64,000 bases of DNA from NCBI GenBank assembly GCA_964590645.1, contig CAZPYJ010000017.1, positions 18,343 through 82,342 of the forward strand, given 5' to 3'. Origin of the DNA: JAGNHN01 sp964590645 (GTDB lineage: Bacteria > Bacteroidota > Bacteroidia > Bacteroidales > JAGNHN01). Shown one piece after another: positions 43,801 through 51,046 of this stretch. Made by a program: the position numbers and the translations under genes. The notes beneath the pieces are model-generated. The model did not search any database. It was given only the letters and a program-made list of their open reading frames with translations, and had not been told where the DNA came from. Every line of letters begins with the position of its first letter. The stretch's first letter is position 1.

Positions 43801-44580
43801 CTATAACAACTGTATCCTTACCGGATCATCCTGATGCAGGCCCAGCAGACTGCTGGCTTTTCCGCGGTTCATCGCAATCTCCAGATAGGCATTGGAGCTA
43901 AACAGAGCAAGCATCTCCCCTTCCGCCACATCGCTGTACGATTGGGATATCCGGTTGATCTTGTAGCGACTGTTCCTGAATTCAATCTGAAAGGCCTTCT
44001 TCCCGACCACCTTACGGAAAAGCTCCTGGGTCACATTGACGAAAACATTTTCGTACCTGTCCACATAAATTACCTTGGCCTTGATGACCTCCTTTTCAAC
44101 GACCGGGTGAAAGCTCAGCTTCTGATTCAGTGTTTCCCTTTTGCCACCCAGTTCTTCCAGTGGTTTTCCTTCCGCGATATGGACGGCTGCCTTTACGAAG
44201 ACATCGCGGGTGGAAAAAGTGAAATAATCGGAATCCTGGTGAATATCAATTTCATAAATCAGATCCGGCTTTTCTTCAAACATCAGAGAGAAAACGCCAT
44301 TGTCGGCTCCGATAAAAAACTGGCCTCTATACCCGGCCACAATATGGGGTGTTTCAATGGAAGCATCTGTATTCACGCCGATCAGGTGGATGGTACCACT
44401 GGGGAATACATTCAGCGTATTCTTCAAAACAAAGGCAGCCTGGGTAATGTCAAAGGGTGGAATATGGTGTGTGATATCCACCAGGCGGGCTTCCGGCATC
44501 AGGGCCAACAATCTGGCTTTGACGGCAGCCAGGTAGTGGTCCTTGCTTCCCCAATCGGTGGTGAGTGTGAACACGTGCAT
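43801..44580 (-). CDS. SAM hydroxide adenosyltransferase (DUF62)
   Basis: A 259-residue protein of the SAM hydrolase family, which splits S-adenosylmethionine with water to adenosine and methionine; fluorinase and chlorinase are relatives. It opens FTLTTDWGSKDHYLAAVKARL with the conserved Asp, and contains FIGADNGVFSLMF, FSTRDVFVKAAVHIA and YENVFVNVTQELF. The halide-enzyme-specific insertion was not recognised, so the hydrolase activity is the better call. It is divergent from phoH, with its own -7 box. Confidence 0.9.
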   Translation of the reverse strand: MHVFTLTTDWGSKDHYLAAVKARLLALMPEARLVDITHHIPPFDITQAAFVLKNTLNVFPSGTIHLIGVNTDASIETPHIVAGYRGQFFIGADNGVFSLMFEEKPDLIYEIDIHQDSDYFTFSTRDVFVKAAVHIAEGKPLEELGGKRETLNQKLSFHPVVEKEVIKAKVIYVDRYENVFVNVTQELFRKVVGKKAFQIEFRNSRYKINRISQSYSDVAEGEMLALFSSNAYLEIAMNRGKASSLLGLHQDDPVRIQLL

Positions 44581-44611
44581 TCTTGGCTTGTTTAAGCGTA
44601 GGGTGAATGAT

Positions 44612-44619
44612 CAAATGTA
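44612..44619 (-). promoter_or_regulatory. Putative -7 box for the SAM hydrolase gene
   Basis: Minus-strand TACATTTG, a full TAnnTTTG match, 31 bases upstream of the ATG at 44580 in the short divergent region shared with phoH. Confidence 0.45.
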
Positions 44620-44649
44620 CGAAGTTTAACCAAACCCCGGGCTTTTTCT

Positions 44650-44657
44650 TAATTTTG
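44650..44657 (+). promoter_or_regulatory. Putative -7 box for phoH
   Basis: TAATTTTG, a full match, 31 bases before the ATG at 44689. A TTG start at 44662 would lie only 4 bases away, so the box supports the later ATG. Confidence 0.45.
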
Positions 44658-44688
44658 GAGCTTGATCCATCCACCCTTGAGGGCCTTT

Positions 44689-45663
44689 ATGACAGAAAAA
44701 ACCATTAGTCTGGAATCCTACAATCCATTAGATGTTTACGGTGTCAACGACCACAAACTGGATATGCTCAGGGCGGTCTTTCCCAAACTCCGTATTATAG
44801 CCCGGGGAGAGATGATCCGCCTGGAAGGCGAGCCGAAAGAGATCAAAGAGTTTGAGCGCAAACTGGATCTGATGCTGATGCACCTGGATGAATTTGGCAA
44901 ATTGACGGAGGCAGATCTGAAGCAATTGCTGGAATCGGAGGATGCCTTTTATCAGCGGCCCGCTTCCCCCGGCAATGGGGAAGTGCTGGTGCACGGCCGC
45001 CACGGCCTGATGGTGAAGGCCCGCACGGCCAACCAGCGCCGCCTGGTGGACAGCAGTACCTCCCACGACCTGGTCCTGGCCATAGGACCGGCAGGGACCG
45101 GAAAAACCTATACCGCCGTGGCCCTGGCCGTCAGGGCATTGAAAGCCCGAACCGTAAAACGCATCATCCTCACCCGCCCGGCCGTGGAAGCGGGAGAGAA
45201 TCTCGGATTTCTTCCCGGCGACCTGCGGGATAAACTGGATCCCTATCTCCAACCCCTTTATGATGCCCTGCGTGATATGCTGCCCACCCAGAAACTGCTG
45301 ACCTATCTCGAAGACGGTACCATCGAGATTGCGCCCCTGGCCTTTATGCGAGGCCGCACCCTCGACAATGCTTTTGTCATCCTCGACGAAGCCCAGAACG
45401 CCACCATCCCCCAGTTGAAAATGTTTCTCACCAGGATGGGCAATTCCGCGAAATTCGTCGTCACCGGAGATATTACTCAGATCGACCTGCCCGGCAAACA
45501 ACGCTCCGGACTGGTGCACGCAATGGATATCCTGAAAGACATTCCAGGCATTGAAATCGTATTTCTCGATGAAAAGGACATCATCCGGCACCCGCTGGTG
45601 AGCCGTGTGATCCGTGCCTACACCCGGGAAAAAGAAAACACAGAAAACCCCAATAATACATAA
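44689..45663 (+). CDS. PhoH-family ATPase
   Basis: A 324-residue PhoH-like protein: an N-terminal KH-like region (about 20-80) and a RecA-like ATPase with Walker A GPAGTGKTYTA, TRPAVEAGENLGFLPGDL, and Walker B LDEAQNAT, followed by LTRMGNSAKFVVTGD. Homologues are linked to RNA metabolism and ribosome-associated functions, though the biochemical role is not settled. It is first in a plus-strand run; purC begins 3 bases after its stop. Confidence 0.93.
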   Translation: MTEKTISLESYNPLDVYGVNDHKLDMLRAVFPKLRIIARGEMIRLEGEPKEIKEFERKLDLMLMHLDEFGKLTEADLKQLLESEDAFYQRPASPGNGEVLVHGRHGLMVKARTANQRRLVDSSTSHDLVLAIGPAGTGKTYTAVALAVRALKARTVKRIILTRPAVEAGENLGFLPGDLRDKLDPYLQPLYDALRDMLPTQKLLTYLEDGTIEIAPLAFMRGRTLDNAFVILDEAQNATIPQLKMFLTRMGNSAKFVVTGDITQIDLPGKQRSGLVHAMDILKDIPGIEIVFLDEKDIIRHPLVSRVIRAYTREKENTENPNNT

Positions 45664-45666
45664 AAG

Positions 45667-46617
45667 ATGAACGAAGCCCTTGTGAACACCGACTTCCGTT
45701 TCCCTGGACAAAAAGACGTCTATCACGGCAAGGTGAGAGATGTGTACAACATTGACGACCAGTACCTCCTGATGGTCACCACCGATCGCATTTCTGCTTT
45801 CGATGTGGTGCTTCCGCGTGGCATTCCTTATAAAGGACAGGTATTAAACCAGATTGCCGCCCGCTTTCTGGATGCCACCCGCGATATCGTGCCCAACTGG
45901 AAGATGGACGTGCCTGATCCGATGGTTACCGCCGGGATCAGGTGCGAACCTTTTAAGGTGGAGATGGTCATTCGCGGCTATCTCTCCGGTCACGCCTGGC
46001 GGGAGTACCGTGCAGGGAAACGCAGCATCTGCGGCTTGCCGATGCCGGAAGGGATGAAAGAAAACGACCGCTTCCCCCAACCCCTGATCACGCCCACCAC
46101 CAAAGCCACCGTGGGCCACGATGAGGATATCTCAAGGGAGGATATTCTCGCACAGGGCCTTGTATCCGAAGAAGATTACCTGAAACTGGAAGAATATACC
46201 CGCGCCCTCTTTGCACGGGGCACAGAGATCGCCCGGGAAAGAGGACTCATTCTGGTGGATACCAAGTATGAATTCGGCAAAGCGGACGGTCAGATATATC
46301 TGATCGATGAGATCCACACCCCTGATTCCAGTCGCTACTTCTATCTCGAAGGTTATGAAGAACGCCAGCACAAAGACGAGCCGCAGAAACAACTGAGCAA
46401 GGAATTCGTCAGAGAGTGGCTGATGGAAAAAGGATTCCAGGGGAAAGAAGGGCAGACGGTTCCCGAAATGGATGAAGCCTTCATCACTTCCGTTTCCGAA
46501 CGCTATATCGAACTCTACGAACAAATTACCGGGCTTCCTTTTGTGAAAGAAGAAGCTAGCCGGGTAAACCAACGGGTGGAGAAAAACATCGCTGCCTGGT
46601 TGGAGCACCGGAAATGA
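45667..46617 (+). CDS. purC: SAICAR synthase
   Basis: A 316-residue purine biosynthesis enzyme joining CAIR and aspartate with ATP. Typical blocks are KVRDVYNIDDQYLLMVTTDRISAFD (split here by family-specific residues), GYLSGHAWREY, LITPTTKA, VDTKYEFGKADGQIYLIDEI and the acid-rich tail region. The length fits the longer PurC class. It is in an apparent operon with phoH upstream and an aminotransferase gene 12 bases downstream. Confidence 0.96.
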   Translation: MNEALVNTDFRFPGQKDVYHGKVRDVYNIDDQYLLMVTTDRISAFDVVLPRGIPYKGQVLNQIAARFLDATRDIVPNWKMDVPDPMVTAGIRCEPFKVEMVIRGYLSGHAWREYRAGKRSICGLPMPEGMKENDRFPQPLITPTTKATVGHDEDISREDILAQGLVSEEDYLKLEEYTRALFARGTEIARERGLILVDTKYEFGKADGQIYLIDEIHTPDSSRYFYLEGYEERQHKDEPQKQLSKEFVREWLMEKGFQGKEGQTVPEMDEAFITSVSERYIELYEQITGLPFVKEEASRVNQRVEKNIAAWLEHRK

Positions 46618-46629
46618 TCTGATATCTAT

Positions 46630-47856
46630 ATGCCTTTGCGCGTCCCCTTCTCTCCCCCCCGCATCGATGAAGAGAGCATCGCAGCGGTCAGTGCGGTCCT
46701 GCGCTCCGGATGGATCACTACCGGTCCGCAGACGCGGGCCTTTGAGCAAGCTCTTACTGCTTACACCAAAGTACAGGAAACGGTTTGTGTAAATTCCGCC
46801 AGTGCCGGCCTGGAGCTGGCCTTGCGCTGGTATGGCGTAGGCCCTGGAGATGAGGTGATTGTGCCGGCCTATACCTACGCTGCCTCTGCCAATGTGGTGC
46901 TGCATTGCGGTGCAAAAGTGGTTTTTGTAGATAGCAGGGAAGATTTCAATCTTGATCCTGAGAAGGTGCGACAGGCCATTACGCCGGCCACTAAAGTCAT
47001 TATGTCGGTGGACATCGGGGGCTGGCCCTGCGATTACGATGCTTTGTATGCCGTGGTGGAAGATTCCGAAATCCGCAGGCTTTTCCAGCCGAAAACGGAG
47101 GCACAGGAGAAGCTCGGGCGCATCCTGCTCCTGGCCGATGCCGCTCACTCCCTGGGCGCTTCCTACAAAGGGAAAATCACCGGGAGCCTGGCCGACATTA
47201 CGATTTTCTCTTTTCACGCCGTCAAAAACCTGACCACGGCAGAAGGGGGGGCGATATGCCTTCAGCTCCCCCCCGCCTTTGATGCCAATGAAATCGCCCG
47301 CACCTTGCGGATCAAGTCCCTCCACGGACAATCCCGCGATGCACTGAGCAAAATGAACAGTCCGCAGTGGCGCTACGACATCATCGAGCCGGGATACAAA
47401 TGCAATATGACCGATATTCAGGCTGCGCTGGGCCTGGTGGAACTGGCCCGATACGAAGACAGCCATTTGCCGCATCGTAAAAAGATAATGGAGAAATATG
47501 ATGCAGCCTTCGGCCAGGATGCCCGCTTTGAACTGCCTTTGTGGCAAAACAATGAAAGCCATTCCTCCTATCATCTCTATATGCTCCGCCTGAATAAGGC
47601 GACGGAAGCCCAAAGGGATACCATTATCCAATCCATATTTGAAGAAGAAGTGGCGGTGAATGTGCATTTTGTGCCGCTGCCGCTGATGAGTCTGTATCAA
47701 AAAATGGATTATAAGATCGAAGATTATCCGCTGGCCTGGTGCAATTTTCGCCGTGAAATCAGTCTTCCCGTTTATTTTGATCTTACGGAAGAGATGCAGG
47801 GCCTCGTAATTGAGAGTGTGCGGAAGGCGGTGGATAAACACCTTCCTGCGGAATGA
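46630..47856 (+). CDS. DegT/DnrJ/EryC1-family aminotransferase
   Basis: A 408-residue PLP enzyme that usually aminates keto-sugars on nucleotide carriers. It has PFSPPRIDEESIAAV at the start, SAGLELALRWYGVGPGDEV, VPAYTYAASANVVLHCG, the PLP-lysine region FSFHAVKNLTTAEGGA, and YKCNMTDIQAALGLVEL. A 4-base overlap (ATGA) links it to the following sugar phosphate transferase, as in initiating pairs such as PglE/PglC. The sugar is not predictable. Confidence 0.9.
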   Translation: MPLRVPFSPPRIDEESIAAVSAVLRSGWITTGPQTRAFEQALTAYTKVQETVCVNSASAGLELALRWYGVGPGDEVIVPAYTYAASANVVLHCGAKVVFVDSREDFNLDPEKVRQAITPATKVIMSVDIGGWPCDYDALYAVVEDSEIRRLFQPKTEAQEKLGRILLLADAAHSLGASYKGKITGSLADITIFSFHAVKNLTTAEGGAICLQLPPAFDANEIARTLRIKSLHGQSRDALSKMNSPQWRYDIIEPGYKCNMTDIQAALGLVELARYEDSHLPHRKKIMEKYDAAFGQDARFELPLWQNNESHSSYHLYMLRLNKATEAQRDTIIQSIFEEEVAVNVHFVPLPLMSLYQKMDYKIEDYPLAWCNFRREISLPVYFDLTEEMQGLVIESVRKAVDKHLPAE

Positions 47857-48452
47857 AGCGCCTGCTCGATATGCTTATCAGCTTTTCGGCACTCATCCTG
47901 CTGAGCCCTTTGCTGCTTATCCTGGCTTTCTGGGTTTGGCGCAGTTCTCCGGGTGGGGCTTTTTATTTTCAGGAAAGGGCCGGAAAGGGCGGCCTTCCCT
48001 TTTGGCTGATCAAATTCAGGACGATGCGTCCGGCGGCGGAAAAGGCCGGTTTGCTCAGTCTGGGGGAAGAAGATCCCAGGATTACGAAAGCGGGCAGGTT
48101 TTTAAGGAAGTATAAGCTGGATGAGTTGCCTCAGCTCTGGAATGTATTGAAGGGGGATATGAGTCTTGTGGGTCCGCGCCCGGAGGTGATGCGCTATGTG
48201 GCACATTATTCTGAAGAACAATGGCAGGTGCTCTCTGTCCGGCCAGGTCTCACAGATCCTGCTTCTCTTGAATATATTGATGAAGGGGCGCTACTGGCAG
48301 CCAGTGATGATCCTGAAAAGACCTATCTGGAAGATATCCTGCCGCATAAGCTGGCGCTTTCGCTTACGTATGTGGAAACCCGCAGCCTGGGCCGGGATCT
48401 GCACATCCTCTGGAAGACCTTTCTCGGCATCCTGGGTTGTGGCAGGAAATAG
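47853..48452 (+). CDS. Initiating sugar phosphate transferase (PglC-like)
   Basis: A 199-residue monotopic phosphoglycosyltransferase without the large N-terminal domain of WbaP/WcaJ. It has the re-entrant N-terminal helix (MKRLLDMLISFSALILLSP), FYFQERAGKGG, WLIKFRTM, the DELPQLWNVLKGDMSLVGPR signature with the catalytic Asp-Glu, and a C-terminal SVRPGLTDPASLEY. It puts a sugar phosphate on undecaprenyl phosphate. It overlaps the aminotransferase gene by 4 bases. The repeat island begins about 25 bases downstream. Confidence 0.92.
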   Translation: MKRLLDMLISFSALILLSPLLLILAFWVWRSSPGGAFYFQERAGKGGLPFWLIKFRTMRPAAEKAGLLSLGEEDPRITKAGRFLRKYKLDELPQLWNVLKGDMSLVGPRPEVMRYVAHYSEEQWQVLSVRPGLTDPASLEYIDEGALLAASDDPEKTYLEDILPHKLALSLTYVETRSLGRDLHILWKTFLGILGCGRK

Positions 48453-48476
48453 GCTTTCATTCTTCTCAACTCCTGC

Positions 48477-48575
48477 CGGCCTGGTGCGGCAATAGCTTGC
48501 GGGAATAACCACCACAGATAATATCCCGGCAATTCCAATACTTCGAACTCGTACTCGAAATCGCGCTCGCGCTTA
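48477..48575. repeat. Left copy of ~95-bp direct repeat flanking the ATPase island
   Basis: A 99-bp sequence from CGGCCTGGTGCGGC to CGCTCGCGCTTA that recurs at 50885-50977 in the same orientation with few differences. It starts just after the sugar transferase stop and ends in a degenerate CTCG-rich stretch. Confidence 0.8.
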
Positions 48576-48660
48576 AATGAGTTTTCTCCGTGCCTTTGTG
48601 GTAAAAAAACAAACCACAATGAACACAAAGAAAGCACGAGTGCGAGTGCGAGTGCGAATT
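48540..48660. repeat. Palindromic repeat element with GTGCCTTTGTGGT core
   Basis: An imperfect inverted repeat: a left arm with TTCGAACTCGTACTCG and CCGTGCCTTTGTGGT, a short A-rich centre, and a right arm with ACCACA, ACACAAAG, GCACGAGTGCGAG ending GTGCGAA. Parts recur at 50558-50640 and near 63713-63755. It is MITE-like in form but carries no recognisable transposase and no clear target duplication. Confidence 0.65.
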
Positions 48661-48738
48661 CCGAAGGTCCCGAAGGGGCGGGCCTATTAAGTCAGAAGGC
48701 AAAATTCATAAGTAAGAAGTCATAAAGTGGGGAGGTAG
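48661..48738. repeat. Dispersed intergenic repeat shared with the window end
   Basis: It contains CCCGAAGGGGCGGGCC, ATTAAGT and ATTCATAAGTAAGAAGTC, which recur in the same order at 63763-63830 (GCCCCGAAGGGGCGGGCC, ATTAAGT, ATTCATAAGGAAGAAGTC). The GCCCC-GAA-GGGGC part in the second copy is a perfect hairpin. Confidence 0.65.
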
Positions 48739-48829
48739 AAGTAATCGATTTATGTCCTTGGTGAGGCAATGTTGCAGGACTGTTTCGGTCGGATACTTTG
48801 CTAATGGTTTGTCCTTATTGGACAAATTT

Positions 48830-48918
48830 ACCACTCAGATACTAAGAACACGCAGAAACACTAAGAGGGTCTGTCCCTCCAACTTAGTGTTACTTAGTGC
48901 CCTATGTGACTAAGTGGT
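48830..48918. repeat. Long hairpin element, ACTAAG type
   Basis: An 89-bp imperfect palindrome: outer arms ACCACTCAGATACTAAG and CTATGTGACTAAGTGGT, middle arms with CACTAAG and CTTAGTG, and an inner stem GAGGG-TCTGT-CCCTC. Its position between other repeats suggests it is part of the same composite island. Confidence 0.65.
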
Positions 48919-48952
48919 TTTTCTTTCAATCACCCCAAAATACCAGCCACAC

Positions 48953-49018
48953 AAAAAATTGATTCGCGAAAGAATCATCATTTACCTCAGTTTTTCTGAG
49001 ATGATTCTCCCAATTTTT
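48953..49018. repeat. Second hairpin next to the ATPase gene
   Basis: AAAAAATTG pairs with CAATTTTT at the ends, AGAATCATC with GATGATTCT further in, and CTCAG with CTGAG around a TTTTT loop. It lies downstream of the ATPase gene on the minus strand and could fold in its transcript as a terminator or stabiliser. Confidence 0.55.
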
Positions 49019-49098
49019 ATCTGTGAAAATCTGTGTAAATCCGTGGTAAAATAAAATTGCTCCGGCCTGGTAAGGCAGTAGCCTGCTGGAATAATCAC
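49019..49098. repeat. Repeat module reaching the ATPase stop codon
   Basis: Carries ATCTGTGAAAATCTGTG, AATCCGTGGTAAAATAAAA and CGGCCTGGTAAGGCAGTAGC ending ATAATCACC, the same order as in the 122-bp tandem unit at 50643-50886. The ATPase stop codon (49095-49097, minus strand) lies inside this module. Confidence 0.7.
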
Positions 49099-50249
49099 CC
49101 CAGCGCAAGGTGCCCCTGCTTCCAACTCAATACCCTGACCCCTGATCGATGATAGCACTCCGCTCCGCCATAAATCAGAAATGCGTCTTTCATTCCGGAT
49201 AATTGCCGGAACCATTCCAGCGTTTTTATAAAATCCGGATGCACCGTGGAACCCGACTTGATCTCAATGGAGCGTATGGAGTTGCCACTTTCCGCAATAC
49301 AATCTATCTCATTCCCATTGCTGTCCCTCCAGTAATACAACCTGCCCATAGGGTCGTGGTTCAACTGATATTTCCTAAGTTCAGAAATCACCATATTCTC
49401 GAACAAGCCACCTTTTAAATAATGGGTCATTAACTGCTCTTCATTCCTGATCCCAAGCATCGCGCAGGCAAGGCCAGTATCGTTGAAATAGAGTTTGGAG
49501 GACTTCACCAGGCGCTTGTTGTAATTGCTGTGGTATGGGAGAAGCCTGAACGTGAGGAAACCGGCCTCCAGTATAGAGAGCCAGCTTTGTACCGTATGGT
49601 ATGAGACAGATAATTCAGTCGCGATCGAACTGAAGTTGATAAGCTGCCCGATACGACCAGCGCACATACCCACAAAGCGCTGAAAATCGGTTAAATTGAT
49701 CACATTCAACACCGTACGCACATCCCTTTCGATGTATGTGGTGATGTAATTTTGCAGCCATACCGAAGGATCAAGGTTTCTGTCATAAATGGCTGGGTAA
49801 GATCCCTTGAGCAGGTATGTGCCATAGGTTTCAGGAGTTAAGCCCTGTTCATTAAGTTCTTGAATGGAAAATGGCAATAAGTAAAACAATGCCACACGGC
49901 CGGCCAGGCTTTGGGATATCCTCTCAAGAAGAAGAAAGTTCTGGGAACCGGTGAGGATGAAGCGTTTGTTCGGGTCAGCATCAACCAGCACCTGAATATA
50001 GGAGAATAGTTCTGGAACATGCTGTGCCTCATCAATGATCAGCTGATTACCAAAAGACTGAAGAAAACCCCGTGGATCTTCAGTAGCAAACTGGCGTGTA
50101 TCAATGCTTTCAAGGTTGGTATAATGGTATCCGGGAAATACTGTCCTGACCAGGGTCGTCTTTCCTGATTGCCGTGGACCGGTAATAGAAAGAACAGGAT
50201 ACTTCCCTTCTACGGCCATTAACTGTGATTCAATTTTTCTTCTTATCAT
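49095..50249 (-). CDS. AAA_14/DUF4143 ATPase
   Basis: A 384-residue protein of the large AAA_14-DUF4143 family, seen in many bacteria as multi-copy accessory genes with no settled function. The N-terminal ATPase has Walker A TGPRQSGKTTL and Walker B NQLIIDEAQHVPEL, with FILTGSQNFLLL (sensor-like). The middle has a helix-turn-helix-like region (SSIATELSVSYHTVQSWL), and the C-terminus is the DUF4143 nuclease-like domain with GNEIDCIAESG and RSIEIKSGS. It is flanked on both sides by repeats and its stop lies in one of them. A TATTTTTG box sits only 4 bases upstream of the ATG, suggesting a leaderless transcript. Confidence 0.9.
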   Translation of the reverse strand: MIRRKIESQLMAVEGKYPVLSITGPRQSGKTTLVRTVFPGYHYTNLESIDTRQFATEDPRGFLQSFGNQLIIDEAQHVPELFSYIQVLVDADPNKRFILTGSQNFLLLERISQSLAGRVALFYLLPFSIQELNEQGLTPETYGTYLLKGSYPAIYDRNLDPSVWLQNYITTYIERDVRTVLNVINLTDFQRFVGMCAGRIGQLINFSSIATELSVSYHTVQSWLSILEAGFLTFRLLPYHSNYNKRLVKSSKLYFNDTGLACAMLGIRNEEQLMTHYLKGGLFENMVISELRKYQLNHDPMGRLYYWRDSNGNEIDCIAESGNSIRSIEIKSGSTVHPDFIKTLEWFRQLSGMKDAFLIYGGAECYHRSGVRVLSWKQGHLALG

Positions 50250-50253
50250 GAAT

Positions 50254-50261
50254 CAAAAATA
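50254..50261 (-). promoter_or_regulatory. Putative -7 box for the DUF4143 ATPase, leaderless spacing
   Basis: Minus-strand TATTTTTG, full match, with only 4 bases before the ATG. Transcription would then begin at or next to the start codon. Confidence 0.4.
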
Positions 50262-50557
50262 ACGTATGTATATCAGAAGTACAAGTTCTATATTGCATAA
50301 TATTGTTCCTTGTTGCTCCATAACATTGCCGGGCAGGCTTGATCCTCTGTTTTCCCGATATGTAATAATACATTCTTTGGCAATGAGCAAAAAATACGAT
50401 CAACAGTTGAATTCAAGTATATCAGAGCATCCAGGGAGGAGAATCAAGCCTGTATTTCTAATGCATAGGGGAGGTTATGCCTTGATGAACCATAAGAATA
50501 GCAGACAGGCCAGGCCTCCAGAAATCTCCTGCCGCCCTTGTGTGCTTTGTGAATCCC
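50262..50557. other. Non-coding stretch between ATPase promoter and repeats
   Basis: About 300 bases with no plausible gene, RNA or strong hairpin. One open frame (50266-50571, plus strand) has no recognisable domain and runs into repeat sequence. Confidence 0.4.
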
Positions 50558-50640
50558 TCGTGCCTTTGTAGTAAAAAAACGAACCACAATGAACACAAAG
50601 AAAGCACGAGTGCGAGGGCGAGCGCGAGCGCGAGTGCTTC
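50558..50640. repeat. Second copy of the GTGCCTTTGTGGT element
   Basis: CGTGCCTTTGTAGTAAAAAAAC, AACCACAATGAACACAAAG and AAGCACGAGTGCGAG repeat the order seen at 48588-48650 almost base for base, followed by variable GCGAGC hexamers. Confidence 0.75.
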
Positions 50641-50642
50641 GC

Positions 50643-50886
50643 GCCTGGTACGGCAATAGCTTACTGGATTATTCACCACAGATAACTCAGATTAACACAG
50701 ATTGCCATAGAGATCAAAATCTGTGAAAATCTGTGATAATCCGTGGTAAAATAAAAATGCTTCGGCCTGGTAAGGCAGTAGCCTGCTGGATTATTCACCA
50801 CAGATAACTCAGATTAACGCAGATTGCCATAGAGATCAAAATCTGTGAAAATCTGTGATAATCCGTGGTAAAATAAAAATGCTTCG
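50643..50886. repeat. Two tandem 122-bp repeats
   Basis: Two units with an exact 122-base period (50643-50764, 50765-50886), differing by only a few bases. Each contains GCCTGGTA, CTGGATTATTCACCACAG, ATAACTCAGATTAAC, a partial inverted ATCTGTGA motif and AATCCGTGGTAAAATAAAAA. A divergent third copy begins at 50887 and merges into the right direct repeat. Confidence 0.9.
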
Positions 50887-50977
50887 GCCTGGTGCGGCAG
50901 TAGCTTGCGGATATTATCACCACAGATAATATCCCGGCAATTCCAATACTTCGAACTCGAACTCGGGCTCGCGCTTA
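50885..50977. repeat. Right copy of ~95-bp direct repeat flanking the ATPase island
   Basis: Starts CGGCCTGGTGCGGCAGTAGC and contains CACCACAGATAATATCCCGG and AATTCCAATACTTCGAACTCG, as in the left copy at 48477-48575. It ends about 70 bases from the stop codon of the pseudoprotease gene. Confidence 0.8.
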
Positions 50978-51046
50978 ACATTGCTATTTCCTACAGACTT
51001 CGGACAACAGAACAGCAAGCGCAAAAAGGATGTGATCTGCTGCCCA

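Noticed and set aside
43801..44580. Fluorinase or chlorinase
   Set aside because: The protein matches the SAM hydrolase family; no halide-enzyme-specific insertion was recognised.
48540..48660. Autonomous insertion sequence
   Set aside because: No transposase open frame lies in or beside the element and no target duplication could be seen.
48291..48702. Several minus-strand open frames over the sugar transferase end and repeats
   Set aside because: They overlap a clear gene on the other strand and translate low-complexity repeat sequence.
49095..50249. DUF4143 ATPase as a transposase or CRISPR-linked protein
   Set aside because: Motifs are AAA_14 and DUF4143; no DDE or integrase motifs and no CRISPR repeats are present.
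50266..50571. Plus-strand open frame of 101 codons in the repeat island
   Set aside because: It has no recognisable domain, runs into repeat DNA, and has no promoter or start support.
50643..50886. CRISPR array
   Set aside because: Only two units with a 122-base period and nearly identical content throughout; there are no unique spacers.
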